From Talinum fruticosum (lineage: Eukaryota > Streptophyta > Magnoliopsida > Caryophyllales > Talinaceae), in contig JAITYX010000004.1 of the NCBI GenBank assembly GCA_021018815.1, forward strand, positions 8,193,501 to 8,257,500: a stretch of DNA of 64,000 nucleotides, given 5' to 3'. Shown piece after piece: positions 1 to 12,556 of the stretch (position 1 is its first letter; each line of letters opens with the position of its first letter). The notes beneath the pieces were generated by a model, which worked only from the letters and a program-made list of their open reading frames with translations, searched no databases and was not told the DNA's origin. The position numbers and the translations under genes were made by a program.

Positions 1-1910
1 TTAAATCATCAAATCAAGTGTTTTCCCCTAGATTATATCAACTAAGTTGCTTGGTAATTAAAAATCATTTCCTTGTGATTTGACACCTCTAATACTCACT
101 TGTAGGTTTTTCTTTGTAGGGATTCCGTAAAAAGTTGTTGAACAGCTACTTCTTAACGTGTCTTAACCTAGAGCCCGATTCTCTCTCTAAACAATTTCAT
201 TGTTTGAGGCAAACAATAAGATGAGCTTCATGACGCTAAGCCTCATTTTGATATTTGGTCCAAAATTTTTTTGAAATCAAATAAAAAAAATATAAAAATT
301 AGTAAGCACACCTTAACAAACAAGTAGAAAAGCTAGCCTCACGTAACAATAGACTTCACTGCTTCACATATCAAATGCCTTCTAAAAAGGGAGTTCAATT
401 GGTATTCATAGTGAGCAATGAGCATTATACCTTTTTTTGTCTTTTTGGGTTGCTTGGAGCGGGTCGAGGCAAAAATTATACCCTACACCATGGAGTAAGA
501 AGTTTCCTACTCTAGCAATGAATATTTTTGATAAAATTTATGATATTTCTTATATTAGATGAATTTTTTATATTGATAAATTTTATAATCAATGATGATT
601 TGATAATTTTACAATAGTGCTAATGAATTTTTATTCTTATATTTACTTTTTCATAATAAAATAATTAATTACAATTTAGTTATTAAATTACATGTTTTCT
701 ACAAATTTTATTTACCCTTAAACCCTAGATATTATCAATATGTACTGATAAATCTAAATATAAATGTGATGAATATTTTAATGGTAAACATATATTTCTC
801 TAAATTTTTTAAATTGATGAATACAAGTATTTTTATTTATTCATGTAAAAAATATACAAAGAAAAAATAAGTATATCGAATATTTTACAAATGAATATTA
901 TAACAAACTAATGAATTTTATAACATTAGTGATGAAATTTACTAATGAATTCCAAAAAGTATATCCATATTTTTCAATATTCTTCCTGCTTATGAAAATA
1001 TTCATAATTCTTCTCAGTATATGCTTCAATCCATGTGCTATATCAACTTACACTAACATTTATTACTTAGTTCTATTCACAAAATCATCAGTAATAAGTA
1101 AAAATTCATCATAAATAATTAGCATATTTACCAATACAATTTATTAATTTATTAAAAAATAAATATTCATTGGTAAAATTTATGAATTCATTATAATAAA
1201 AATCAACATAATTAACATATTTACCTTGATATCAATAAACTCATCATAGATAAGAAAATATTCATCAATATTAATATTTGGAATATTCTTCACTATAAAA
1301 TTTATATATTCATTAAAAGGAATATATATTCAATGTGAAATAATCCAAAGACATCAAATCAATTAAATATTGATCATTAAAATTTAAAATTTCATCAAGC
1401 AACTTGATTTAGTAAAAATTCATCAACAAATTAGTAAATATTCATAACTAAAAATTTGACAAATTCATAAGTAAAATTTATATAGTTATAAAAAAATACA
1501 TATTCAATAGTTCAAATACATAAAAATTGATAAATATTCATTTCTAAGACTTAAAATTTTAACAAAGAAAAATCATATTTAATTTGCATAAAAAAGTTAC
1601 AAAAATTCAGTAAAATTTTGCTTAATGTTTATTATAAACGGAATTCCAATTCTTCTTCATTTGATCTCTTATGCACTTTCATCAATTAAATTAATACATT
1701 CATAAAAAATATGCATTGTTATCAATCAAATTAATACATTCATAAAGACTTTTAGTAATTAAAGCTAAAGGATGACTTTTAGTGCATAAAAAAGTAAAGT
1801 ATGCAACCTATCTAACCAACCCAAAAACAATGGCATTTTAGTAATTAAAGCTAAAGGATGACATCTGTTGATGTCAGCGTGTTCACTCTACGTAGAACCA
1901 CTAATTATAC
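1..1910. repeat. AT-rich block with degenerate ATTCATC-like motifs; no gene
   Basis: No coding region is supported here. From about 480 to 1,640 the sequence repeats short words such as AATATTCAT, AAATTCATCA and TTCATTAA at irregular spacing. The same vocabulary returns at 9,440-9,590 and 10,945-11,215, on the far sides of two transposon-like insertions, so this looks like one older AT-rich repetitive stretch that was later interrupted. A 67-codon open stretch at 911-1,114 is low-complexity and not gene-like. Confidence 0.45.
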
Positions 1911-2172
1911 CTACAATAACGACTTTTAACTATGCGCTTTTTACAATGGTCGTAACAAAAATCGTACTAAACAATGAGGCGGTGACATTTTTGTAAAATT
2001 ATGAAAAAATGGATCTATTACTATGATTCTAAGAAATAAACGCAAGTAATAAGTCATTGCTTTGACCTATTATTATGGTTAGCTTGACAACCATATTAAT
2101 AGCTCAAGCCAAGGACCTATATTACTATGGTTGGCTTGACCCATAGTCATAGGCTTTAGTTTATCCCATTTT

Positions 2173-2200
2173 CTATGTCTCTCTCTCTCTCTCTCTTTCT
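2173..2200 (+). repeat. (TC)n microsatellite
   Basis: Short TC-rich run just outside the left end of the hAT-like element. Confidence 0.8.
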
Positions 2201-4815
2201 TTCTTTAAAATCTCTAAATTTCGTCTCCTACTCCTAAAGATGGCAGTGGGTTCGGACCCGACCCATAACAGACCATACCCGACCCATCGGGTTTGGCTCC
2301 AACAAATTTGGACTGGATGGGTCTAGGTCGAGTCTAGGTCCGAGTCGGGTCCGTCCGTCAAAAATTAAGACCCGGACCCGACCGGAGACTCGTTTAAGAC
2401 CCGAACACTAATTTTTTTTTTAAAAAAGCCAAATAGCAGCAGACAGTAGCATATTATATAAACCCTAAAGTCAGTCTTTCACTTCCTTTCTCCCTCATTC
2501 ATGCGAGTTGCCCCCATCCTCTCGTCCTCCTTCTTATCTCCGGTGGAGTTCGCTCTCTTCGTGTAACGCCCCAAAACACCCCTTGGGAGTATTATATCGC
2601 TAGAGTTCCTTAAAGGAATTCCCAAGGCTATTTCTTGTATTGGTTTGGGTGTTTAAACCCAACTTACGGGTAAGGAAGGTAATTTTCCATAAGGGTTAAA
2701 AGATTTCTAAAAATTTCGGCGAGTTTCATTTGAAATATGGTCTAACCCTTAGGCTCAAAGCCTTAAAAACTTGCATAAAAATCACAATATAACTCGACGA
2801 GCCACATGATCGGAGTATACAACTCGCCGGCCACACGCCGGAGTTCAACTAATCATGCGATAAAACTTAAAACAATCTAAATGGTTTATGATACATCAAG
2901 TACAACTATATGAACTAAATTACAAGTATAACATTTAGAAACATAAGAATGCACGTCAACCACTTGAGTTACTTCAATAGTAAGCAATCGGCAGTCAACA
3001 AGAGTCCGGAATAAGTTAAGTACCGCACACATCTTCCGAGAATGCACTCGCAACATTGGGGGAAAAGGGGGAAACTTGTGGGGGTAAGCAATAAACTACG
3101 GGGTTCACTGGAATCTTATACCCTTAAAATGGAAATTCTTTACACATACTACTCATAATAATGAAATCGGCGAAAGCATAGTAACATAATACAAATCCAT
3201 ATACTTTTCAATGAAATCCTTTGAAATCAATTGACACATATAATTCGCAACACTTTAATCATTTGAAATGCGATTTCACACTCATCACAATTCTTTTTCA
3301 ATTTGAATCAACTTTAAACAAAGTGGTGCAACCACCTACGCTTTCTTTCAAATGTTTTTAATCGAAACCGAATCATTTCTACTAAATCACTTCTCATGAA
3401 TCACTTTCAACGAATCTCTTTTGGTGAATCACTTCCCGGGTTGTGGACTCGAACTAGCACTTTGCAATTTCTCATATTTCTCTGGGGCGTGATCCCAAAT
3501 AAAAGGCTCCCGCGACCTATCGAGGAAGATTCCAATCGGGCATCCTGCTACACCAGGAACCCTAGCTAGCCGCCCCTAGCTAGAATCCTTCCTTGTGCTA
3601 AACGATCCAGGAAAAGTCGATTCAAAACAATTTCTTCAATACTTTCACTCATCAAGCTTGTTTCAAGCAATATTCTCAAATCAATTTCACTTCTTAGAAG
3701 TATGTTTTCACGTTTGAAAGCGATTATTAAGAAGTTGCATTCAAGGATCATTTCGTGTAAATTACGTAACTCCTTTCAAAAATACTTTTGAACATTATTT
3801 AGCACAATCACTTGCACGAATAGCCACAATTCTACACAGAGAATCATTCTCAACTCCTTTCCAGCTATACCTTTCTCAATCCACTACTTTAGTAAGGTTA
3901 ATTCCTTTTCCGAGTCACAATAACCACAAGTAGATCCCACCTAATTCAACATTTCAACTTCTTCACAATTCATTGTCTTTACCTCAATTCTTCCATTTAT
4001 GTCTCTATTTTATAAATCAACCTCTTTTGCCCATACTCCACCATGTAACTCTTAAATCGCTTTACAGGTGTTTCCTTTAGCTCCATTTACCTTTTATTTC
4101 AATTCATTCTCAAGGATCTTAGATATGCCTTCAGCTTAGTTTAACCTCACCGTCCCCGACTTGTCATTTCCCTACCTCAAATTTTGATTTAATATCTCCA
4201 TCTTATTAATCAACTCTTGTTCGCCCATCCTTAGTTATATAGTTCTTAGTCACTTTTCATCACTTGATTTCCGCTAACTTCGCTTACCTTCATGTTTAGT
4301 TCAACCTCGACGATTTAAACATATTTTGAACCAAATTAACCCGACAATCACCCACTTCTCACTCCCGTGCCTCAATCGTGCATCACTCAACATGAATTCA
4401 TACTCCTCTTTATACTTCGAATTATCATTCCCCAATATTCGTAATTAGCTCTCAATACCGCAGGTTCAAGAAATCTTTAAGGCTTAATTAATTCATAATT
4501 CGTATCCATGTCCCAACTCCTTCATCCTTAATGGCTAACCGAAACTTCAATACTACTCATTTGACCTATGCAATTTAACTTCATCATAATTACCAGGTTT
4601 CCAATTCAACCTAAAGTAACTACTAAATTTCTTCAAAGTTCCCAATTCAATTATACTATTTAACCCAAGTAACTCCTCCCATGTCCCAATTCAGCCCTAA
4701 CAATTCCCAAAATCCATTCTAAACTCTTATTTCAATCTTAAACAACTTCTAGGTCTATTCTACAATACATATGCTCAAAATTCACAATAAACTCTATGTT
4801 CACAACGAAACATTC

Positions 4816-6298
4816 GAAGGTTTGCTCTTGGAGAGTCTTAGTCACCCTAGAGGGGGATGAATAGGGTGATGAAGAAATTTTAACAAACTTGGAAGATTAA
4901 AGCTTAAAGGAGTAATCTACACAATCCGAGTCTAGATTGGACTCGGAAAAGTGTGAACTCGGATATACGTGGAAACCCTCTTGGGGCGGAAAACCACAGC
5001 CGGTGTTAATCCAAGCACGAAGTCAAATCCACTATTTTGAATCCACAAAATACAGTAGATCGACTCAACCGAATTGCTACCTTAAACAATTCCTTAGAGA
5101 GTTTTCCTAGACTTAGAAGTTTCCTTATCCGATCTAGTACTTCCTAACTTAGATAACCTTTACGAGTTAGGAACAAGCGAGTTGAGTTAACTCTTACGGC
5201 TCGGTCAAGAGACCTTACTCGGAAAGTAAGAAAGAGTATGTGACTCGATTACAAGACTTTACAACTCATAGAGTATGAATTACAAGTTGGGAGTTGTAAA
5301 TAGAAGATTGAATGAGTATTATACAAAGAGATATAATTTCAGCAATGCGTTCGAGCAATCCTCAGCAAACTTCAAGTCTTGTGAGATGGCTTCTATTTAT
5401 AGATGACCAAGTAGATTAGCCGTTGTGACTATCTTCCGAATAGAAGTCCTTTGTGACCGTTGTAACGGTTCTTCCGAGTCACCCAGAAAAGATCCGTTGA
5501 GATGTGAACATTGTACAACGGCTCTTGACTCCAAAAGGTGCTTCAATCAGCTGGTGGTGTCCGAAAAGTAAGGTGGAAACCATCGTTGAGCTTAGTGTTG
5601 AAGATTTCCGGTTTGGAAACGAGACAACCACGACACAACGTCCGAGCCTTGTTCGAAGTAGAAAAGCCTTGTCTATCGGTGATTGACGACTTGAAGCCGG
5701 TTACTTTTGTAATTCAAAAATAAGATAACCTCGTTTGGATAACATACAAAAGTAAATAATTTTGGTTCTCAAAGTATAAAATACTTTGGTCCAAGATTAG
5801 GCACGAGATAATAATGTAATTAGAATAATTAAGTTTATAATTATCTTAGGCCTAAAAGAGTGAAATTTTATGAGTCTAATATTCATTATACTTAAATTCC
5901 ATCGAGTCAATCTTAGGAAAGATCAAGTTATAAAGAAAATATCGGAGTATAAGTACGATCTAGACAAATAATTTCTTGAACAAACATGTTGACTTAGAAA
6001 GATGAATTAACGCTGTAATTCACTTAGCCCGAATATGAAATCGAACTTGGATTAGAAGTGTTAGAGAGATTATTTGAACATACGATAAATCTAAGTGGTG
6101 TCCGAGTGACTCGGAAACATCAATGTGAGTTGATGAACAAGAATGTGGACTACGAGTCGATCGGAATCGAATGAAAACATATGCAATAGTTTCTATATTA
6201 CTTAGAATGACTTGTAATAAAAACTTAGGAGGGATGAGGTTTGTATCCGAGTCCTTGATAGTACTCAGAATGATATAAATTCGAGTCCGAGTCTTCAC
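4816..6298 (-). mobile_element. Solo LTR of a SIRE-like Ty1/copia element
   Basis: Read on the minus strand it begins TGAAGACTCGGACTCG and ends CACCCTATTC...GAGCAAACCTTC, matching the LTR of the copia element at 55,873-57,406 along its length. The flanks CATTC (4,811-4,815) and CATTC (6,299-6,303) are a perfect 5-bp target duplication. No internal sequence remains, so it arose by recombination between the two LTRs. Its length of 1,483 bp compares with 1,534 bp for the 5' LTR at 55,873. One terminal base appears lost. It lies inside the gypsy solo LTR and is therefore younger than it. Confidence 0.88.
5392..5403 (-). promoter_or_regulatory. TATA box of the copia solo LTR
   Basis: The minus strand reads TCTATAAATAGA. 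In the LTR of the copia element near the right end, the aligned site reads TCTATAAGAAAA (56,748-56,759), so the canonical TATAAATA core is kept only in this solo copy. Confidence 0.5.
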
Positions 6299-6379
6299 AT
6301 TCAATATTCACAATAAATCCATTTGGGTTTCAAAATTACTAATAGTTTAGAGTATGAGACTACCCACCTCGAATTCTAG

Positions 6380-6960
6380 GATTTTGGATGATTGCTTATG
6401 TCTGCGTTTTCCTTTTTCTTTCTCATTTCTTCCTCTACCGCTTGCCCCGGTCTCTCTCCGGTTCTTGACTTCAGCCCTTTGCTTCATCCTTGCCCCTTTT
6501 GCCTCTGGTTCTCACCTCCTCTGTCTCTACTCGGGTTTCGCTCGGGTTCCCCTCCCGTTTTTCGCTCTGCCATCGTTGTCTTATCCTCGGCCCCTTTTCG
6601 CTCCCCGTGTACCCTTGCTCGCTGGTCATCATTCTTTTACTCGTTGCGCCAGCCTCCAACCTCCTCTCTCGCTTCTCTCGCTTGCCCTCCCATCTCTCGC
6701 TTTCCTCTGTTCAGTTCTCGCACCTTCTTTCTTTCGCTCCCTCTTTCCTTTTTCCTTCGTCCGCCGCTCGTCCTCGAGCTCGCCATGCCCGCCAGCTGCC
6801 GGTTTCGGCGTTCCTTTCGTTCCCGCTCCCTCTCCCTCTCTCTTTCCCGTTCGGTGCTCCTTCTTTCTTCCTTCTTTGTTCTGCTTCCTTTTTCCTTCGC
6901 TTTCCCAAGCCCCTCTTTCCTTTCTTTTCACTTAATTTCTTCTACCCCTTTTTTTGCTGG
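6380..6960. repeat. CT-rich low-complexity tract inside the gypsy LTR
   Basis: This stretch is strongly pyrimidine-rich on the + strand and gives long overlapping open frames in several phases and both strands. Those frames are composition artefacts: translations are Ser/Leu/Phe/Pro-rich or Lys/Arg/Glu-rich with no domain. The corresponding GA-rich tract on the + strand of the sister LTR is at about 41,080-41,340. Confidence 0.7.
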
Positions 6961-8649
6961 CTCCATCAGGTAATGTCAAGCCAAGACTTACTCCTCAACT
7001 TCACACTAATCTCATTCCAAAGTAGACACCTAATTGCCCATCTTATTACCTTTTTCTTTTTCTCGCTTTTATAGCATTAATTAGATTAAAACCCAATTAA
7101 GTAGCACACGCGGTCTCGGGTTTTTATTTAGCTAATCCGGGCGGATAATTCGAGAGGAAGGGATTAATACGCTTCACTAATAATAGTTACGCGAGCTAAT
7201 GATAATTCACTGAAATAAATTTATGAGTATCTAACCATGTATATAACTTGGTCATTCAACCTACTTTAACTAATTAGGGCTAAATAATTAATTTAACTCA
7301 TAACACTACCTAACCCAAAATTACGGGTCTTACACTTCGACCCCTCTTCTCTCTCGGTTGGTCTCTTCATCATTGTCCATCTTCCTCTCCCTATTGTCCT
7401 CGGTTTCGTCTCCTACTTGGCCTCACTCTTTTCCTTTTAGAGACTCTCGGCTTGCTTGCTCGTCTTCATCTCATCTATGGCTGGCTGTGTCCATCTTCTT
7501 CTCCACGCGAACCGATCTGCTTGTTGCTCTTCTACCTCCTTCCGAGTCTCGGTCATTGATTGGATGCTCGAATTTCTACATTAATGTAAGTATTTTAGTT
7601 TTCATTATGTTGATATTCTAGGAAGTTGCTTCTTAATTTCTTGTCATGTTAATATAGAGTCCCTTGCTTAAAATGAAATGATGTATTTTACCATTCTTCT
7701 AGTTGGGGAGATGATGATGAAAAGAATAAATAGGGATAAGAAAAGGAAAGAGAAGGGGGTATTCTGTATTTTATGAATTTGATTTTCAAATTGATTCAAA
7801 CGAAATGATCCTTAGTCTTGAAAACCTACAGAGATTGACAATTATAAGTTAGAAATAAGACCTCAAAACAATGAGGATGATAAAATACATTAGACCCATT
7901 TAAGACTCGTAGACCCGCCGGGTTTGGGTTTGAGTCCAAACTTCACAAACCCGCCGGGTCTAGGTCGGGTCTAGGTGTAGGTCCAAAAATGTTAAATAGG
8001 TATGGGTCCAGTCGGACCCGACCCATTGTCATCCCTACTCACTCCTCTTCATCCCTACCTCCATATCCCTTTCAATCTAGCTCGAGCATATCCATCTTCA
8101 TTTTTTCCATCCTTATCAGCCCTTTTCCTAGTAGATTTATTTAGATTTGCCTTTAAATATTGATCCCGAGAGGAAGGAAGAGCCATCAATGTTCTTCATC
8201 ATTCCTTCTTGCTTTGATGACGTTGATTTTTAGGAAAATCTCTTCATTTTGTTTACGTTTTTCTTCTTGAATTTTTGATGATGTTATTTCATAATTTTTC
8301 TCTTTTTAGGGTTTTGATTCGGCCTTTTGTTGATGCTATTCAAGCTTCCATTTTTGATCCGTAAAAATTCAGCCTCTTGTTTCGGATCCGACTTGTCATC
8401 GACATCAATAACAACATCGAGTTCATGGTTAGAGGAGAAGATGGATTGGGGCTTGAGTTTTTGTGAAAAAGTTTAAGAATTTTAAGGTATTGGTTCTCCA
8501 TCGATGCTTGGCCCCCATTGTTGCCCATTGTAAGTCCTCTTTCTTCTATTTGAATTTTGATTTTTAAAAATTTTTAAAATTTTAAAATTTTGAATTTTAA
8601 GGTTCAATAGAGTACCTCATGTAGGACTTTTAAGTTTAATTTTCCTAGA

Positions 8650-9292
8650 TCTTGAGCTACATGTGTTTGGGATTGTGGTGAATTTATCTTGATTTGAGTT
8701 AGAATGAAAATGTTCAAAACATTGGAAACATGATTATAAGTAGATTTTTCCCATTTTTGCTCACTATTTGAATTTTCATGACTCTATAGATGATTCAAAA
8801 TTTGTGAAATTATTCTTTAGATTCATATGAATTTATAAAAATTTCTTGTAATTTTTGGTGAATTTTGGATAACTAGATTCCGTGTTATGAATTTTTAAAG
8901 GAGATTGTTCTATTTTGAAAATTTGGACACTCGTTTGTGTTATTTGAACAGAAACTTGCATGACTATAGTTACTCAAATGAATGAATTTCCTCTCAAAGA
9001 GAAGGGTGGATGTTAATGGTGTATAGTATTTGGGCTTTTGTTGAATTTATCTTGAGTTAGATAGATGGAAAATTTTAGAATATGCAACCTTGATTTTATG
9101 TGTAGATTTTTCCCATTTTTGATTGCTATTTAAATTTTCTTGACTACATGGATGGGCTAAAATTCCTGAAATATCTACTGCAAATTCATGTGAATTTGTA
9201 TCAATTTATCTTATTTTTTGGTGAATTTTGGATGAGCTGATTATACTGTTATAAATGTTTGAAGAAAATTATTCTGTTTTGAAAATTTGAAA
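8650..9292 (+). repeat. Imperfect tandem duplication, period about 362 bp
   Basis: Two diverged copies, about 8,650-8,935 and 9,012-9,292, share blocks in the same order. TAGATTTTTCCCATTTTTG starts at 8,741 and again at 9,103. GGTGAATTTTGGAT and ATTCTGTTTTGAAAATTTG (or close variants) recur as well. It lies in the right part of the CACTA-like element and no coding function is visible. Confidence 0.65.
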
Positions 9293-9591
9293 AAAAAGAA
9301 CACCTTTTACTACGAGTTCTTTGGTAGAACCGTAGTAAAAATACTTACCTGTTACTATGCTCACATAGACTACGACTTCCAACGAGTAGTAAAAGTTTTT
9401 TTAAACCATAGTAAAATATGGTTCTTGTAGTAGTCACATTGACTTTCATTGTTTCGCTTCATGCATAAATTCAACAATAATAAGTAAATGTTCGTCGCTA
9501 AAAGCTTCAAAACAAAAAATATCGATAAAAAGTTCAAAATTCATTAAAAATGAAGAAATATTCATCATTACAATTAAGAATTTACTAATAC

Positions 9592-10518
9592 AAAAACGAC
9601 TTTTAACTACGGTTAAAAATGACCTTTAATGACGGTTAAATAGGTGTCGTGTATGTGGGCGTCGTTTTATGTAACACCTTTGACTACGGTTATAGGTCAC
9701 CGATAACGACAGCTTCTTTCAAAAGAACTATTGTCATAGGTGACTTATAAGTTTGAATTTTTTTAAAAAAATAGACCACTTTCAGATCTGAAAATTTAGG
9801 ATCTAAAACCGAAAGATGAAATGGGGAGGAAAAGAAAAACGAATTAAACAAAAAGTCGGATCTAAATATAGATGAAATTGTTGAAGGGAAAATTTTGACA
9901 TTATAATGGAAAATTACAAATCTAACAACGAACCATGAGCATCCCGAGACATTCAACTCTTCAATTACACATCTAACAACGAAGATCCAAGAGACTTCAA
10001 CTCTTCAATTACAAATCTAACAACGAACCGGGAAATTATTGAAATGTAAAAAGAGGATTACGAACCCATAATGTCGCCGGATTCGAAGAAGAGGGGCTCG
10101 GTGAGAAGGCATCCTACTCCTCCTCACGGAATAATTAATGGGAAGCTAATATATAATTACTCGAGAGAGTAGGAGTAAGGAGAGAGAACCCCTAAACAAA
10201 CGAAGAAAAATTACTCAAACAATAAACGAAGAAACACAATAGGTAAAAGTAAATGAACAAAAATTACCCTTAGAGTCCTCTTCCAGGTGAAAAACACGCC
10301 GGCTAGGTCGTCGACCACGAGCCCTCGGCCGAGCCCCTACCCTCGTGGAAGGCCAACCCCTCTACACCGAGAAAATCTATCAATCGGCCGTTAGGAGGGA
10401 GGGGAGAGAGAGAGAAGCAAGGTTTTCCGATGGGAGACTAAAGAGGCTAGAGGGGGTTTCGATGGGAGACCGAGAGAGAGATGGGAGGATTTCAGCGGCG
10501 CCATAGGAGAGAGCGAGA

Positions 10519-10549
<31 letters not shown>

Positions 10550-10942
10550 GACCATGTTCTCCGATGGAGAATAGAGAGGCCGAGAGAGGAGGGGCACGAT
10601 GGGAGAAAGTGAGGGGCTGCAGCCACTGAAGAGAGAGGGTGAGGGAGAGGTATTAGGGTTATATTGTTAAGAGACTTTTGAACTTTCAACTTTAACACCT
10701 TTTAACGACGGTTGCTTTTTTGAACCGTCGTCATAAATATATCTATGATGACGGTTTTTGAATGAATCGTCATTAAAAATTGAATGTTAATTTTTAAAGA
10801 CGGTTCATTTAAAAAGACCGTCGCTATGTATATTAAAAGTCTTTTTATTTTTACAAAAATGGCACCGATCCGAGTTTTCATGACATTTTGTCCTTTTAAC
10901 TGTCGTTAAAGACTCGTCATTAAAAGTGGTATTCGTATTTGT
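9592..10942. mobile_element. Small CACTA-like element
   Basis: The left end reads CTAATACAAAAACGACTTTT and continues with repeats of GACTACGGTTA and AATGACGGTTAA. The right end holds the mirrored words TTAACGACGGTT, GAACCGTCGT and GTCGTTAAAGACTCGTCATT and closes CGTATTTGTGATTC. The left terminus closely resembles that at 1,911 (both ACGACTTTTAACTA), so the two belong to one family. The interior has GA-rich low-complexity sequence (10,390-10,640) and no transposase. The 3-bp target duplication is not certain. Confidence 0.42.
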
Positions 10943-12203
10943 GATTCAACAAAAAATGAAGAGTTTAAATTGTATTCAAATAAAAGAATTAATAAAAAAA
11001 CAAGGAATTATATCTTTAACTCTCTTGGTACATCAAAAATAAAAATATTCATCATTAAATTTAAAATTCATCAAATTAAAAAATATTCATCATTTAAATT
11101 TAAAAATTTGACAAAAAATAGAGAAGCCAAATTTTGTCCAGAGAAATTCATATTAATAAAAAAGAAAAGCACATCAATATCTAGATCAAACTGCAATTTT
11201 CTGAATCAATTCAAATGAAATATGAAAACAAAATTAGATACTCATCGGAGTCTAGATTTGTGCCATAAGACATTTGTCGCCGTTGTCGAGCAATCTTCAA
11301 TCAACTGCATCACTTGCAGTAAAGCCAGCTGGTTCCTCGCCCTTGATTGGTGCGACGGCAGGAACATAGCGTCTTTCTTTTGTGCCAAGTTCAATCTCCA
11401 CTATTCTTTAGTCGATGAGCTCGATGGTGCCATATCTTATGATTACTGTCGCCTTCCAAGAAGATGAGTTGCAGTGACAGAAAAAACCTGTTGGCATGGG
11501 TGGATGGCCCCACAAACGATGTCGATAAAAACGATCAAGAGACTGAGGGAGATAGAGAAGAAGATTGGTTCAAATAAGCAATAATTCACAATTTGGGTTT
11601 TTAAATGCTGATATATTTTTTTGAGTGGGTTCAAATGAGTGATAGTTCATGGGGTTGGTCTTTAAATGCTTATTTTTTAAACCGGAGTTCATACACTGAA
11701 GTAAAGAGCTTTTTACTCAAAGGTGTTAGATATGGGGGGGCAGGGGGAAAAGATGAAAATATGTCATTTTTGGATTGCATCCACTAGATTCAACCTTATC
11801 TTATGTATTTTTTTAGATATAGACCCAAATTCGATCCAGGATCGAACGAATATCTAAAGATGGAACTAGATCCATATCGGTCTATGGGTCCTTAAGAGAT
11901 CCTTAATGGTTCCAAACTAGTTCATACTAATTTATAACATGATTAATATTATTTCACATTTATAACCAATTTCAGCGAAATGTAGACTCTTGACTATAAT
12001 TGAAATATCATGTTATAAAGCATAAATTACAATATCTAATAATCGTAGTACAAAGTACAAGCCATTAGCAAGTTAAAAGTAGAGAAGAGAACAGAGAGAC
12101 GCAAAGAAGTAAAACAATAGCCGACAATACTTTAAGAAATAAGAATTTAGGTTTTATTCACAAAGTCACAAGAGTTCACTTAAATGAGTCGGTTTATATA
12201 TAG
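10943..12203. other. Anonymous AT-rich DNA; no gene recognised
   Basis: The block 10,945-11,215 carries ATTCATC-like motifs as at 500-1,640. At 11,222-11,790 there are short open stretches on both strands with no recognisable domain, possibly a degenerate repeat. Around 11,815-11,935 short words such as GATCCATATCGGTC and GGGTCC suggest a further transposon end, but I could not define it. Confidence 0.4.
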
Positions 12204-12556
12204 AAAAGTATCAAGTCTTAGTCGGGTCTCGGATTGAGTATGTATCCCAACTTATTAGACCCGTTCCTATATCTATTTAAATTCATTGGGTCTAAAATTT
12301 TCAAATCTTAACCTAATTAAATAGATCTAATCTAATAAATTTGAATTGAATTCATAACCCACTTATATATATATATATATATTAATTAAAAAAGTATCAA
12401 GTCTTAGTCGGGTCTTAGATTGAATATGTATCCCAACTTATTAAACCTGTTCTTATATTTATCTAAATTTATTGGATCTAAAATTTTTAAATTCCAACCT
12501 AATTAAATAAATTTAATCTAATAAATTTAAATCGAATTCATAACCCACTTATATCT
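12204..12556 (+). repeat. Tandem duplication, period 186 bp
   Basis: Copy 1 (12,204-12,374) and copy 2 (12,390-12,556) both start AAAAGTATCAAGTCTTAGTC and both end CATAACCCACTTATAT, joined by a short (AT)n run at about 12,363-12,382. Roughly nine bases in ten agree by eye, so the duplication is moderately old. No coding content. Confidence 0.85.

Larger units (their letters stand above)
2562..7334 (-). mobile_element. Solo LTR of a Ty3/gypsy element (Tekay/Del-like), interrupted
   Basis: The ends are TGTAACGCCCCAAAAC (left) and GGGTCTTACA (right). On the minus strand the unit starts TGTAAGACCCGTAATTTTGG and ends GGGGCGTTACA, a pattern I know from Tekay/Del-type LTRs. The 5-bp sequence CTTCG occurs on both sides (2,557-2,561 and 7,335-7,339), a perfect target duplication. 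No internal region, primer site or coding sequence follows, so it is a solo LTR left by LTR-LTR recombination. Without the nested copia LTR it is about 3.3 kb. A related copy in the opposite orientation lies at about 40,707-45,043; both share a purine-rich stretch and a segment containing GGATGCCCGA. Confidence 0.8.
2235..8037. mobile_element. hAT-like non-autonomous element split by LTR insertions
   Basis: The left end starts TAAAGATGGCAGTGGGTTCG and the right end closes with CCCATTGTCATCCCTA, which form inverted termini (TAGGGATGACAATGGG when the right end is reversed). GGGTCGGGT-type subterminal repeats occur at both ends, at about 2,245-2,400 and 7,890-8,030. The flanks CCTACTCC (2,227-2,234) and CTCACTCC (8,038-8,045) agree at 6 of 8 positions, as expected for an old 8-bp hAT target duplication. 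Removing the nested LTRs leaves about 1 kb with no transposase, so it would have depended on an element elsewhere. It lies inside the CACTA-like region and is itself the target of the gypsy LTR. Confidence 0.55.
1911..9437. mobile_element. CACTA-like element (outer layer of the nest), boundaries approximate
   Basis: The left edge reads CTACAATAACGACTTTTAAC and is followed by dispersed short words such as ACTATGGTTGGCTTGAC and ACCATA. The right edge carries ACTACGAGTTCT, GTAGTAAAAG and ACCATAGTAAAATATGG and ends TTCTTGTAGTAG, the mirror of CTACTACAAGAA. Many short subterminal repeats in both orientations near TIRs starting CACTA are known for plant CACTA (En/Spm) elements. I could not fix the 3-bp target duplication and no transposase is visible. 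All of 2,235-8,037 is later insertion, so the element itself would be only about 1.7 kb. Confidence 0.35.

Noticed and set aside
6354..7074. Three overlapping open frames of about 190 codons each on the + strand
   Set aside because: They lie in a CT-rich low-complexity tract inside a gypsy LTR. All three phases stay open together, and opposite-strand frames also exist, so they reflect composition, not coding.
11222..11467. 81-codon + strand frame as a small protein gene
   Set aside because: No recognisable domain, signal peptide or promoter. Similar-length frames occur on the other strand.
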